Of a DNA stretch of 64,000 bases, positions 57,179-64,000 are shown in pieces; the first letter of the stretch is position 1; every line of letters begins with the position of its first letter. Origin of the DNA: Leucobacter triazinivorans (GTDB lineage Bacteria > Actinomycetota > Actinomycetes > Actinomycetales > Microbacteriaceae); NCBI RefSeq assembly GCF_004208635.1, contig NZ_CP035806.1:3224001-3288000 (forward strand), in the 5' to 3' direction. Below the pieces are notes generated by a model, which made no database searches, was not told the origin of the DNA, and saw only the letters and a list, made by a program, of their open reading frames with translations. A program made the position numbers and the translations under genes.

Positions 57179-57216
57179 CGTTCTGCTGCACTCGCAGCGC
57201 TGTCGGTGGCGTCGGA

Positions 57217-57222
57217 TACCCT
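57217..57222 (+). promoter_or_regulatory. Candidate -10 for metK
   Basis: TACCCT in GGATACCCTGAATG, about 100 bp before the metK start. No SAM riboswitch core was recognised in the 142-bp leader. Confidence 0.35.
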
Positions 57223-57320
57223 GAATGGGATCCGGCGCCACCGGCGTTTTCCGCCATCAGCGTTCTTCGCCCGAGTCGCGCCCACACCGCCCGCCCGCCT
57301 CCCACTGCAAGGAGCACCCC

Positions 57321-58526
57321 GTGCCGCTGCGCCAGTTCACCTCGGAATCCGTCACCGAGGGCCACCCGGACAAGATCTGCGATCGCATCTCGGATTCGAT
57401 CCTCGATGCCATGCTCGAGCAGGATCCCGGCGCGCGCGTCGCGGTCGAGACGCTCGTCACGACAGGCCTCGTGCATGTGGCCGGCGAGGTCTCCACGACC
57501 GGATACGTCGAGATCCCGCAGATCGTGCGCGACGCGGTGCGGGACATCGGGTACACGAGTTCCGAGATGGGCTTCGACGCCGCCTCGTGCGGGGTCTCGG
57601 TCTCGATCGGACAGCAGTCGCCCGATATCGCCGGGGGCGTGGACGCCTCGCTCGAGGTGCGCAGCGGCGAACTCCGGGCGCACGGGGACGACGACGGGCT
57701 GAGCCGCCAGGGCGCGGGCGACCAGGGCATCATGTTCGGCTATGCGACCGATGAGACCCCCGAGCTGCACCCGTTGCCGAGCTGGATCGCGCACCGTCTC
57801 GCCGAGCGCCTGACCGATGTGCGCAAGAGCGGGCTGCTGCCCGAGCTGCGACCCGACGGCAAGACCCAGGTCACCATCGGGTACGACGGCGATCGTGCGG
57901 CGAGTGTCGAGGCGGTCGTGGTCTCCACGCAGCATCGCGGCGATCTGTCGCAGCGGGCTCTGCGCGACGCCGTCGAGCGCGAGGTGATCCGGCCGGTGCT
58001 CGATCGCGTCGACCTGCACAGCGCCGATGCGCAGCTCTTCATCAACCCGGCCGGGCCGTTCGTGATCGGCGGCCCCATGGGCGATGCCGGCCTCACCGGC
58101 CGGAAGATCATCATCGACACCTACGGCGGCGCCAGCCGGCACGGGGGCGGGGCGTTCAGCGGAAAGGACCCGTCGAAGGTCGACCGCTCCGCCGCGTACG
58201 CGATGCGCTGGGTCGCGAAGCACGTCGTGCGCGCCGGTCTGGCGCGTCGCGCCGAGTTGCAGGTCGCCTACGCGATCGGTCGCGCCCACCCGGTCGGCCT
58301 CTACGTCGAGACCTTCGGCACCGAGACGGTGCCGCTCGACCGGATCGAGCGCGCCGTTCGCGAGGTCTTCGATCTGCGACCGCTCGCGATCATCCGCGAT
58401 CTCGAACTGCTGCGGCCCGTCTACGCGCAGACGAGCGCCTACGGCCACTTCGGTCGCGAGCTGCCCGACTTCACCTGGGAGGCCACCCCGCGCACCGCCG
58501 AGTTGCGGTCCGCAGCCGGTCTGTAG
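57321..58526 (+). CDS. metK: S-adenosylmethionine synthetase
   Basis: Makes S-adenosylmethionine from methionine and ATP, 401 residues. Signature regions are [20 protein letters not shown] near the N-terminus, [16 protein letters not shown], and [19 protein letters not shown], the P-loop-like second signature. The GTG start at 57321 follows AAGGAGCACCCC. priA follows after 7 bp and is probably cotranscribed. Confidence 0.96.
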   Translation: MPLRQFTSESVTEGHPDKICDRISDSILDAMLEQDPGARVAVETLVTTGLVHVAGEVSTTGYVEIPQIVRDAVRDIGYTSSEMGFDAASCGVSVSIGQQSPDIAGGVDASLEVRSGELRAHGDDDGLSRQGAGDQGIMFGYATDETPELHPLPSWIAHRLAERLTDVRKSGLLPELRPDGKTQVTIGYDGDRAASVEAVVVSTQHRGDLSQRALRDAVEREVIRPVLDRVDLHSADAQLFINPAGPFVIGGPMGDAGLTGRKIIIDTYGGASRHGGGAFSGKDPSKVDRSAAYAMRWVAKHVVRAGLARRAELQVAYAIGRAHPVGLYVETFGTETVPLDRIERAVREVFDLRPLAIIRDLELLRPVYAQTSAYGHFGRELPDFTWEATPRTAELRSAAGL

Positions 58527-58533
58527 GCACGCG

Positions 58534-60639
58534 GTGTCGACGGGCGGTGCGAGCGTCGGGGCGGGCCTCGACCCGTTCGCGCGGGCAGAGGCCGCGAACG
58601 GCCGGGCGGTGGCCCGCGTGCTCCTCGACTCCGCGCTTCCCCAGCTCGATCACCTCTTCGACTACGCGATTCCAGCCGAGCTCGCCGACGATGTGCGGGT
58701 CGGTCAGCGCGTTCGCGTGCCGTTCCGCTCGCAGGAGCGAAAGAGCTTCGGCTACATCATTGCGTTCGCCGATCGCAGCGATTTCGGGGGAGAGCTCTCG
58801 GCGATCGCCGATCTCGTCACCCGTGTTCCGCTGCTGTCGCCCGAGGTGTGGCGTCTCGCCAGAACCGTGGCCGACCGTGCCGGCGGATCCGCGGGAGACA
58901 TCCTCCGGCTCGCGATCCCCACGCGGCAGGTCCGGGTCGAGAAGCAGCACCTCGCGGCCCGGGCAGAGGCGCGCGCGCTCGAGGCGGAGGCCGAGGCCGA
59001 GGCCGACGCGCCCGAGACGCCCGGAACCGAGGCCGGCCCAGAGCGCTTCCCGGAGGAGGCTGCGATCGCCGGGCAGCTGGTCTCGGGCGCGCGCCTCGCC
59101 CTCACGGCCTCGCACGGACCGGAGCGGCTGCACACCGGGGAGTGGGTCGGCGGCTGGGCGGCGCGCCTGGCGAGGCTCGCGATCGCGGTGCACGCGCTCG
59201 GACGCAGCGCGATCCTCATCGCTCCCGACTACCGGGATCTCGATCAGCTGCGCGACGCGCTGGCCGCGCTCGGGCATCCGGACATCGTGCGCGTCGACTC
59301 CCGGCAGTCGAACGCCGAGCGCTACGCCGGATTCCTGCGCGCGCTCGATGCCGAGCCGCGGATCGTGCTCGGCAACCGCTCGGCGGTCTACGCGCCGGCC
59401 CATCGGCTCGGCGCGATCATCATGTGGGACGACGGCGATCCGGTGCTCGCCGAACCTCGTTCGCCCTACGTGCACGCGCGCGACGCCGCACTCGTGCGGG
59501 CGGCGCTGAGCGCGGAGGCCGCGCCGGGGGAGTCCGCCGGTCTCTTCTTCGCCGGGCATGCGCGCAGCGCAGAGGTGCAGCGCCTCGTCGACATCGGTTA
59601 CGTGGGCGCGCAGCAGCACCCGCCGAGGCGCGCCCGCATCATCCACGCCGACGCCGCCATGACGCCCGATGCGTTCGCCGGCCGGGTGCCCGAGTTCGCC
59701 GCCCGAACGATCCGCGAGGGCCTGCGGAGCGGTCCGGTGCTGGTGCAGGTGGCGACGCCCGGCTATGCGCCGGTGGCGGTGTGCACTGAGTGCGGCGACC
59801 TCGCTCGGTGCCGGGCCTGCAGTGGGCCGGTCGGGTTCCGCACCGTGGGGCGCGCCTCGTGCCGCTGGTGCGGGGAGTACGCGACGGAGTGGCGTTGCGG
59901 CACCTGCGAGGGCACCCGGCTCGAGGAGCGCGGAATGGGCTCGGCGCGCACCGTCGAGCAGTTCGAGCGCCAGTTCGAGGGCGCGCGAGTGATTCTGAGC
60001 GACGGCGAGCATCCGCGGGAGCGGGTCGATGCCCGCCCCGCTCTCGTGGTGGCCACTCGCGGTGCCGAACCGCTCGCCGCCGGCGGTTATCGCGCCGTCG
60101 TGCTGCTCGATGCCGAGCGCTTGCTCGGGCTCGAGACGCTGCGAGCCGGAGAGGACTGCCTGCGCTGGTGGGAGAACGCCGCCGCACTCAGCGCGCCCGA
60201 CGGCGTCTGCCTGATGGCCTCTGGCGGAGGGCCTGTCGTGCGCTCCTTCGTGACCGGGCGCGAGGAGGAGTGGCTGCGCGGTGAGCTTCGGGATCGCCAC
60301 GCCCTCCGCTATCCACCGGCGGTTCGGGTGGCGAGCGTGAGCGGCGGCCCCGACGAGGTGGCTCGTGCGCTGCGACAGCTCTCCGAACTGCCCGGCGTCG
60401 ATCATCTGGGGCCGACTCCCGTTCCGCCGGGCGGCCCGGCGAAGACGCCGGCCGGCCTGGTGCGCGCGATCGTGCGCTTCGACTACGCCCAGGGCGATGA
60501 GGTCGCGAGTCGCCTGCGCGGCGCACTCGTGGCGGATGCCGCGGGGTCGTCGTCGCGCACCCGCGGCCGCGCCCCGGGCCGGGCGAGACCCGAGGCGCTC
60601 AGGCTCCGATTCGACGACCGCGGGGTCTTCGACGGCTAG
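58534..60639 (+). CDS. priA: PriA-like primosomal protein N' (helicase motifs degenerate)
   Basis: 701-residue PriA family protein. The N-terminal 3'-DNA-binding domain (ALPQLDHLFDYAIPAELADD) and the eight-cysteine zinc region (CTECGDLARCRACS ... CRWCGEYATEWRCGTC) are retained. The Walker A motif is replaced by SHGPERLHTGEW and the DEEH box by DDGDP, so ATP-driven unwinding is unlikely. Such a degenerate PriA is the normal actinobacterial form. Start GTG at 58534, 7 bp after metK. The protein has a low-complexity Ala/Glu insert around residues 145-170. Confidence 0.9.
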   Translation: MSTGGASVGAGLDPFARAEAANGRAVARVLLDSALPQLDHLFDYAIPAELADDVRVGQRVRVPFRSQERKSFGYIIAFADRSDFGGELSAIADLVTRVPLLSPEVWRLARTVADRAGGSAGDILRLAIPTRQVRVEKQHLAARAEARALEAEAEAEADAPETPGTEAGPERFPEEAAIAGQLVSGARLALTASHGPERLHTGEWVGGWAARLARLAIAVHALGRSAILIAPDYRDLDQLRDALAALGHPDIVRVDSRQSNAERYAGFLRALDAEPRIVLGNRSAVYAPAHRLGAIIMWDDGDPVLAEPRSPYVHARDAALVRAALSAEAAPGESAGLFFAGHARSAEVQRLVDIGYVGAQQHPPRRARIIHADAAMTPDAFAGRVPEFAARTIREGLRSGPVLVQVATPGYAPVAVCTECGDLARCRACSGPVGFRTVGRASCRWCGEYATEWRCGTCEGTRLEERGMGSARTVEQFERQFEGARVILSDGEHPRERVDARPALVVATRGAEPLAAGGYRAVVLLDAERLLGLETLRAGEDCLRWWENAAALSAPDGVCLMASGGGPVVRSFVTGREEEWLRGELRDRHALRYPPAVRVASVSGGPDEVARALRQLSELPGVDHLGPTPVPPGGPAKTPAGLVRAIVRFDYAQGDEVASRLRGALVADAAGSSSRTRGRAPGRARPEALRLRFDDRGVFDG

Positions 60640-60655
60640 GCGCCCGGGCTGCCGA

Positions 60656-61873
60656 TCAGCCCTTCTGCAGGCGCTCCGCGACGAAGTCGACGTCCTTGTC
60701 GCCGCGGCCGGAGAGATTCGCGATCACGATCGCGTCCTCCGACAGCGTCGGCGCGAGCCGCACGACGTGCGCGATCGCGTGCGAGGATTCGAGCGCCGGA
60801 ATGATCCCCTCGGTGCGGGTGAGCAGCTGGAACGCGCGCAGCGCCTCCTCGTCGGTGACCGAGACGTACTCGGCGCGCCCGATCTGCTCGAGGTGGGCGT
60901 GCTGCGGGCCGACGCCGGGGTAGTCGATTCCCGAGCCGATCGAGTGCACCGGCGCCGGCTCGCCGTCGGCCGTCAGCAGCACCTTGGTGCGCATGCCGTG
61001 GATCTCGCCGGTCACGCCGCGGGTCATGGTGGCCGCGTGCCGATCGGTGTCGAGGCCCTCGCCGGCGGGTTCCACGCCGATGATGCGCACCGACTCGTCC
61101 TCGAGGAACGCGTCGAAGAGGCCCATCGCGTTCGAACCGCCGCCCACGCACGCCACGAGCGCGTCGGGGAGGCGCCCCTCTGCTTCGAGGATCTGCGCAC
61201 GGGCCTCGCGGCCGACGACGGATTGGAAGTCGCGCACCATCGTGGGGAAGGGATGCGGGCCGACCACCGAGCCGATCGCGAAGAGGTACTCGTCGGGGGC
61301 GCCCGCATACACCTCGAAGGCGGAGTCCACGGCCTCCTTGAGGGACCGCCCACCGCGCTCGACCGGCACGACCGTCGCACCGAGGAGCTCCATGCGCACG
61401 ACGTTCGGGTGCTGCTTCTCGACGTCGATGGCGCCCATGTGGATCTCGCACTCGAGCCCGACGAGCGCGGCTGCCGTGGCGAGCGCGACGCCGTGCTGCC
61501 CGGCTCCCGTCTCGGCGATCACCTTGGTCTTGCCCATTCGCTTCGCGAGCAGCGCTTCGCCGAGCGTGTGATTGATCTTGTGGGCGCCCGTGTGATTGAG
61601 ATCTTCGCGCTTCAGATAGACCTTCGCTCCTCCGAGCTCGCGGGTGAGGTTCTCGGCGGCATAGAGCAGCGAGGGGCGGCCCACGTACTTCGCGAGCAGC
61701 GTCTGCAGCTCGTCGGCGAATGCGGGATCCCGTCGCGCCTCCTCATAGGCGGCGGCGACCTCGGCCATCGGCTCGACGAGGAAGGGCGGCAGCACCGCGC
61801 CGCCGAACTCGCCGAAGTAGCCGCGCTCGTCGGCTCGGTAGATGGAGCCCGATCGGGCCTGGGCGTCGTTCAT
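60656..61873 (-). CDS. trpB: Tryptophan synthase beta chain (solitary)
   Basis: PLP enzyme joining indole and serine to form tryptophan, 405 residues. It has the N-terminal [12 protein letters not shown], the PLP lysine in [10 protein letters not shown] (about Lys98), [12 protein letters not shown] and the phosphate-binding GGGSNAMG, all of the TrpB1 (TrpA-partnered) type. trpA is not adjacent; the next genes are priA (convergent) and fmt (divergent). ATG at 61873 was chosen for AAAGGAA; an in-frame ATG at 61894 lacks a site. Expression is apparently controlled by the leader-peptide attenuator upstream (61911-62000). Confidence 0.95.
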   Translation of the reverse strand: MNDAQARSGSIYRADERGYFGEFGGAVLPPFLVEPMAEVAAAYEEARRDPAFADELQTLLAKYVGRPSLLYAAENLTRELGGAKVYLKREDLNHTGAHKINHTLGEALLAKRMGKTKVIAETGAGQHGVALATAAALVGLECEIHMGAIDVEKQHPNVVRMELLGATVVPVERGGRSLKEAVDSAFEVYAGAPDEYLFAIGSVVGPHPFPTMVRDFQSVVGREARAQILEAEGRLPDALVACVGGGSNAMGLFDAFLEDESVRIIGVEPAGEGLDTDRHAATMTRGVTGEIHGMRTKVLLTADGEPAPVHSIGSGIDYPGVGPQHAHLEQIGRAEYVSVTDEEALRAFQLLTRTEGIIPALESSHAIAHVVRLAPTLSEDAIVIANLSGRGDKDVDFVAERLQKG

Positions 61874-61910
61874 GGTGTGGTTCCTTTGCTTCATCGCGCC
61901 ACTCGAAGAC

Positions 61911-61940
61911 GAAAAGACACCGCCTGCGAGAGGCGGTGTC
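61911..61940 (-). terminator. Attenuator terminator of trpB
   Basis: Perfect 10-bp stem, arms 61931-61940 and 61916-61925, with a 5-nt loop, followed on the minus strand by TTTTC. It lies between the trp leader peptide and trpB, 38 bp before the trpB start. The upstream region GGGCGG (61961-61967) can pair with its left arm to form an alternative antiterminator. Confidence 0.88.
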
Positions 61941-61967
61941 GGATATGCAAACGCTGACGGGCCGCCC

Positions 61968-62000
61968 TCAGGCGGTCCACCACGAATTCACGGAATGCAT
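61968..62000 (-). CDS. trpL: trp operon leader peptide (TrpL)
   Basis: Ten-residue open frame, [10 protein letters not shown], with two tandem Trp codons. It is followed by sequences able to form mutually exclusive hairpins: ACCGCC/GGGCGG just after the Trp codons, GGGCGG with the terminator's left arm (antiterminator), and the terminator stem. This is the classic transcription attenuation layout: ribosome stalling at Trp codons during starvation would favour the antiterminator and read-through into trpB. The start codon lies 6 nt after an extended -10, so the mRNA should begin at or next to the ATG. Confidence 0.85.
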   Translation of the reverse strand: MHSVNSWWTA

Positions 62001-62006
62001 GCCGCG

Positions 62007-62015
62007 AGCATAGCA
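62007..62015 (-). promoter_or_regulatory. Extended -10 promoter for trpL-trpB
   Basis: TGC-TATGCT on the minus strand is a near-ideal extended -10. The leader ATG begins 6 nt downstream, consistent with a leaderless leader peptide. No obvious -35 was found. Confidence 0.6.
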
Positions 62016-62076
62016 GGCGCCACGCGCTCCAGGCCGCCCGGGGCGCCTCCGCACCCGCGGGTGAGAGAATGGGACG

Positions 62077-63006
62077 ATGCGGATCGTCTTTGCCGGAACC
62101 CCCGAGTTCGCCGTCCCCAGCCTGCGCGCCCTCGTCCGTGCGGGGCATGACGTCGTGGGGGTGATCACTCGAGCGGATGCGCCGCTCGGGCGCAAGCGCG
62201 TGCTCACTCCCTCTCCCGTCGCGAGCGCAGCCGAGGAGCTGGGGATCCCGGTGCACCGGGCCAACAGGCTCGACGACGCGGCGACCGAGTGGGTGCGTGC
62301 GCTCGCCCCCGAGCTCGGCGTCATCGTCGCTTACGGCGGGCTCGTGCGGGAGCCGCTGCTCGGCCTGCCCGAGCACGGATGGGTCAACCTCCACTTCTCC
62401 GAGCTGCCGCGGTGGCGCGGCGCTGCGCCCGTGCAGCGCGCGCTCCAGGCGGGCGAGCAGCGGCTGGGGGTCACGGTGTTCCGGTTGGTCGAGGCCCTCG
62501 ACGCCGGCGACGTCCTCAGCCGGGATGCGCGCGACGTCCCCCCGGGCACCTCTGCCGGCGCGGCGCTGACGGACCTCGCGGCGTTCGGGACTGGCGCGCT
62601 GCTCGCAGCGATCGAAGCGCTCTGCGCCGACCCGGCGGCGGGGAAACCGCAGCAGGGCGAGGCGACCTACGCGCACAAGCTGTCCCGGGAGGACGGGCGG
62701 CTCGACCTCGACCGGTCGGCATCGGAGGTGCTCGCGCACTGGGCGGGCGTCACCCCCGAGCCCGGTGCGTTCGTGCTGCACGATGAACAGCCGCTGAAGC
62801 TGGGAGAGGTGCGGCCCGTGACGTCGCACGCGGTGTCGGACGAGGGGGGCGGGGATCGCGGAACCGTGATCCTGCACGGCGGCGCGGCGATCCTGCGGCT
62901 CGCCGGAGGAGCCCTCGAGCTCGTGCGCGTGCAGCCTGCCGGGAAGCCGGCGATGGACGGCGCCGCTTGGCTGCGCGGGCGCGGTGGGGAAGCGGTGCTG
63001 CGATGA
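62077..63006 (+). CDS. fmt: Methionyl-tRNA formyltransferase
   Basis: Formylates initiator Met-tRNA using 10-formyltetrahydrofolate. The 309-residue protein has RIVFAGTPEFAVPSLRALV at the N-terminus and NLHFSELPRWRGAAPVQRAL with the catalytic Asn and His; the usual SLLP is SELP here. The C-terminal tRNA-binding domain begins around residue 205. The ATG at 62077 lies 6 nt after GAGAAT with TGA in front (extended -10), so the mRNA is probably leaderless. Overlaps rsmB by 4 bp. Confidence 0.94.
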   Translation: MRIVFAGTPEFAVPSLRALVRAGHDVVGVITRADAPLGRKRVLTPSPVASAAEELGIPVHRANRLDDAATEWVRALAPELGVIVAYGGLVREPLLGLPEHGWVNLHFSELPRWRGAAPVQRALQAGEQRLGVTVFRLVEALDAGDVLSRDARDVPPGTSAGAALTDLAAFGTGALLAAIEALCADPAAGKPQQGEATYAHKLSREDGRLDLDRSASEVLAHWAGVTPEPGAFVLHDEQPLKLGEVRPVTSHAVSDEGGGDRGTVILHGGAAILRLAGGALELVRVQPAGKPAMDGAAWLRGRGGEAVLR

Positions 63007-64000
63007 GCGGCGGGGACCGGAACGACGGCCGCGGACGGCCCCGGCGCCGACCGGCGGAGCGGAGCGGGCGGGGTCCGCGCGCACCGCGGGTGGAGATCTC
63101 GCCCGCTCGACTCGTCGCCTACGACGTGCTGCGCGACGTCGAAGACCGCGATGCCTACGCCAATCTGGCGCTTCCCTCTCGGATCCGCGAGGCGCGTCTC
63201 GATGGCCGTGACGCGGGCCTCGCCACCGAGCTCGCCGCAGGAGCCCTGCGGGGTCGCGGCCGCTACGACCGCATCATCGAACTCGCGGCCGGGCGCAGCT
63301 CGGAGCAGATCGATTCCCGCACGCTGAACGTGCTGCGGCTCGGTGCCCACCAGCTGCTGGGGATGCGCACGGCGGCGCACGCGGCAGTGAACGAGAGCGT
63401 CGAACTGCAGCGTCGGGTGGCGAACGCGAATGCCGCCGGCTTCGTGAACGGGGTGCTGCGGGCGATCGGCCGCTCCTCGAACGAGGAGTGGGACCGGCGG
63501 ATCGGCGAGGAGGCGCGCACGCCGGACGAGGCGCTCGCGGCGCGCTCCTCGCACCCGGCCTGGGTGCTGCGCGCCCTGCGGGACGCGCTGCGCTCCGAGG
63601 GGAGGGAGCACGAACTCGAGGCGCTGCTCGAGGCCGACAACGCGCCGCCGCGCGTGAGTCTCGCGGTGCTCCCCGGTGCGGGTGTCGACGCCGAGGGAGC
63701 CGCCGCGACGGCCCGCGAGGCGGGGCTCTCGGCCGACGGCGCGTCCCCGCTCGGCGTCGAGCTCGCGGGAGGGGATCCCGTGCGCGCGGTCGCGGCGATC
63801 GACGCGCGCGAGGGCCTGGTGCGCGTCCAGGATCAGGGTTCCCAGCTCGCCGCGCTCGCGCTGACTCGGAGCCGTCCCGTGGTGCCCGGGGAGCGGTGGC
63901 TCGACCTCTGCGCCGGCCCGGGCGGCAAGACCGCGGTGCTCGGCGCCGAGGCGCTGCTCGGGGGCGCCTCACTGCGCGCCAACGAGGTGTCCGAGCATCG
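63003..64000 (+). CDS. rsmB: 16S rRNA cytosine methyltransferase RsmB (Sun/Fmu), partial
   Basis: Starts at the ATG overlapping the fmt stop (ATGA) and runs off the end of the window. Visible are a basic N-terminal stretch of ~30 residues, a NusB-like domain (LVAYDVLRDVEDRDAYANLA ... AAHAAVNESVELQRRVA), then the start of the methyltransferase domain with RVQDQGSQLAALAL and the SAM-binding DLCAGPGGKTA. The catalytic cysteines expected later are beyond the edge. Confidence 0.93.
   Translation, partial: MSGGDRNDGRGRPRRRPAERSGRGPRAPRVEISPARLVAYDVLRDVEDRDAYANLALPSRIREARLDGRDAGLATELAAGALRGRGRYDRIIELAAGRSSEQIDSRTLNVLRLGAHQLLGMRTAAHAAVNESVELQRRVANANAAGFVNGVLRAIGRSSNEEWDRRIGEEARTPDEALAARSSHPAWVLRALRDALRSEGREHELEALLEADNAPPRVSLAVLPGAGVDAEGAAATAREAGLSADGASPLGVELAGGDPVRAVAAIDAREGLVRVQDQGSQLAALALTRSRPVVPGERWLDLCAGPGGKTAVLGAEALLGGASLRANEVSEH

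Noticed and set aside
57179..57320. Possible SAM riboswitch before metK
   Set aside because: The 142-bp leader shows no recognisable SAM-binding core or terminator with T-run.
58534..60639. PriA without Walker A/B as a novel loss of function
   Set aside because: Helicase-degenerate PriA is the standard form in actinobacteria, so it is noted in the gene entry but not as a discovery.
61983..62011. Alternative trp leader frame from the ATG at 62011
   Set aside because: It encodes only seven residues without Trp and ends inside the Trp-Trp peptide frame, so it cannot couple ribosome stalling to the hairpins.

Overview
This 64 kb window is a high-GC, gene-dense piece of an actinobacterial chromosome, most likely from Microbacteriaceae and perhaps Leucobacter-like (inference). 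The evidence is the actinobacterial gene set: PASTA kinase, GarA-type FHA protein, SepF, Wag31, FtsZ without FtsA, class II DAHP synthase, RamB, a helicase-degenerate PriA, and many GTG starts. MurE has unusual residues in its diamino-acid pocket, which fits a lineage whose peptidoglycan uses neither meso-DAP nor plain Lys.

Layout. 0.1-6.5 kb: a translationally coupled Mrp (Mnh) cation/proton antiporter operon with a fused MnhA-MnhB subunit. 6.5-7.7 kb: two minus-strand genes of unknown function, one with a DUF1266-like region. 7.9-11.2 kb: malate synthase (aceB) divergent from a RamB-type regulator. 11.3-13.2 kb: GarA/OdhI-type FHA protein and two MerR regulators (Rv1828/FtsR-like and Rv1830/McdR-like). 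13.3-18.3 kb: an orphan ParA, pyruvate carboxylase, and peptide deformylase flanked by two related nested palindromic repeats. 18.5-26.8 kb: acyl-CoA ligase, PlsC, class II DAHP synthase, a PASTA kinase, its Rv2175c-like neighbour, a polyprenyl synthase and a DUF3040 protein. 27.2-46.5 kb: the division and cell-wall cluster, mraZ-rsmH-ftsL-ftsI-murE-murF-mraY-(degenerate murD)-ftsW-murG-murC-ftsQ-ftsZ-yggS-sepF-yggT-wag31-lspA-rluD. 46.6-52.1 kb: dnaE, nadE, msrA and an accessory ssb. 52.4-56.9 kb: lipoprotein, ABC-F protein EttA, two thioesterases and a conserved hypothetical. 56.9-64 kb: rpoZ, metK, priA, a solitary attenuator-controlled trpB, fmt and the start of rsmB.

Most interesting points. 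(1) The gene at the murD position is an intact reading frame for a MurD-like pseudoenzyme. It has lost the P-loop, the DHLD/lysine catalytic segment and the whole third domain. (2) MurE carries YHPR instead of DNPR, and GPGHE instead of GKGHE. (3) A 13-bp identical sequence inside an AACYTC-N5-GAGGTY palindrome lies upstream of both the McdR-like gene and ftsZ, which suggests a shared MerR-type operator. (4) MraZ-box arrays with a 10-bp period lie before mraZ in both orientations. (5) A complete trp attenuator with a Trp-Trp leader peptide controls trpB, and its leader appears to be leaderless. (6) At least eight genes show a -10 hexamer 6-7 nt before the start codon, the signature of leaderless mRNA.

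Most of the window is conserved core genome. No prophage, insertion sequence, CRISPR array, rRNA or tRNA gene was recognised.
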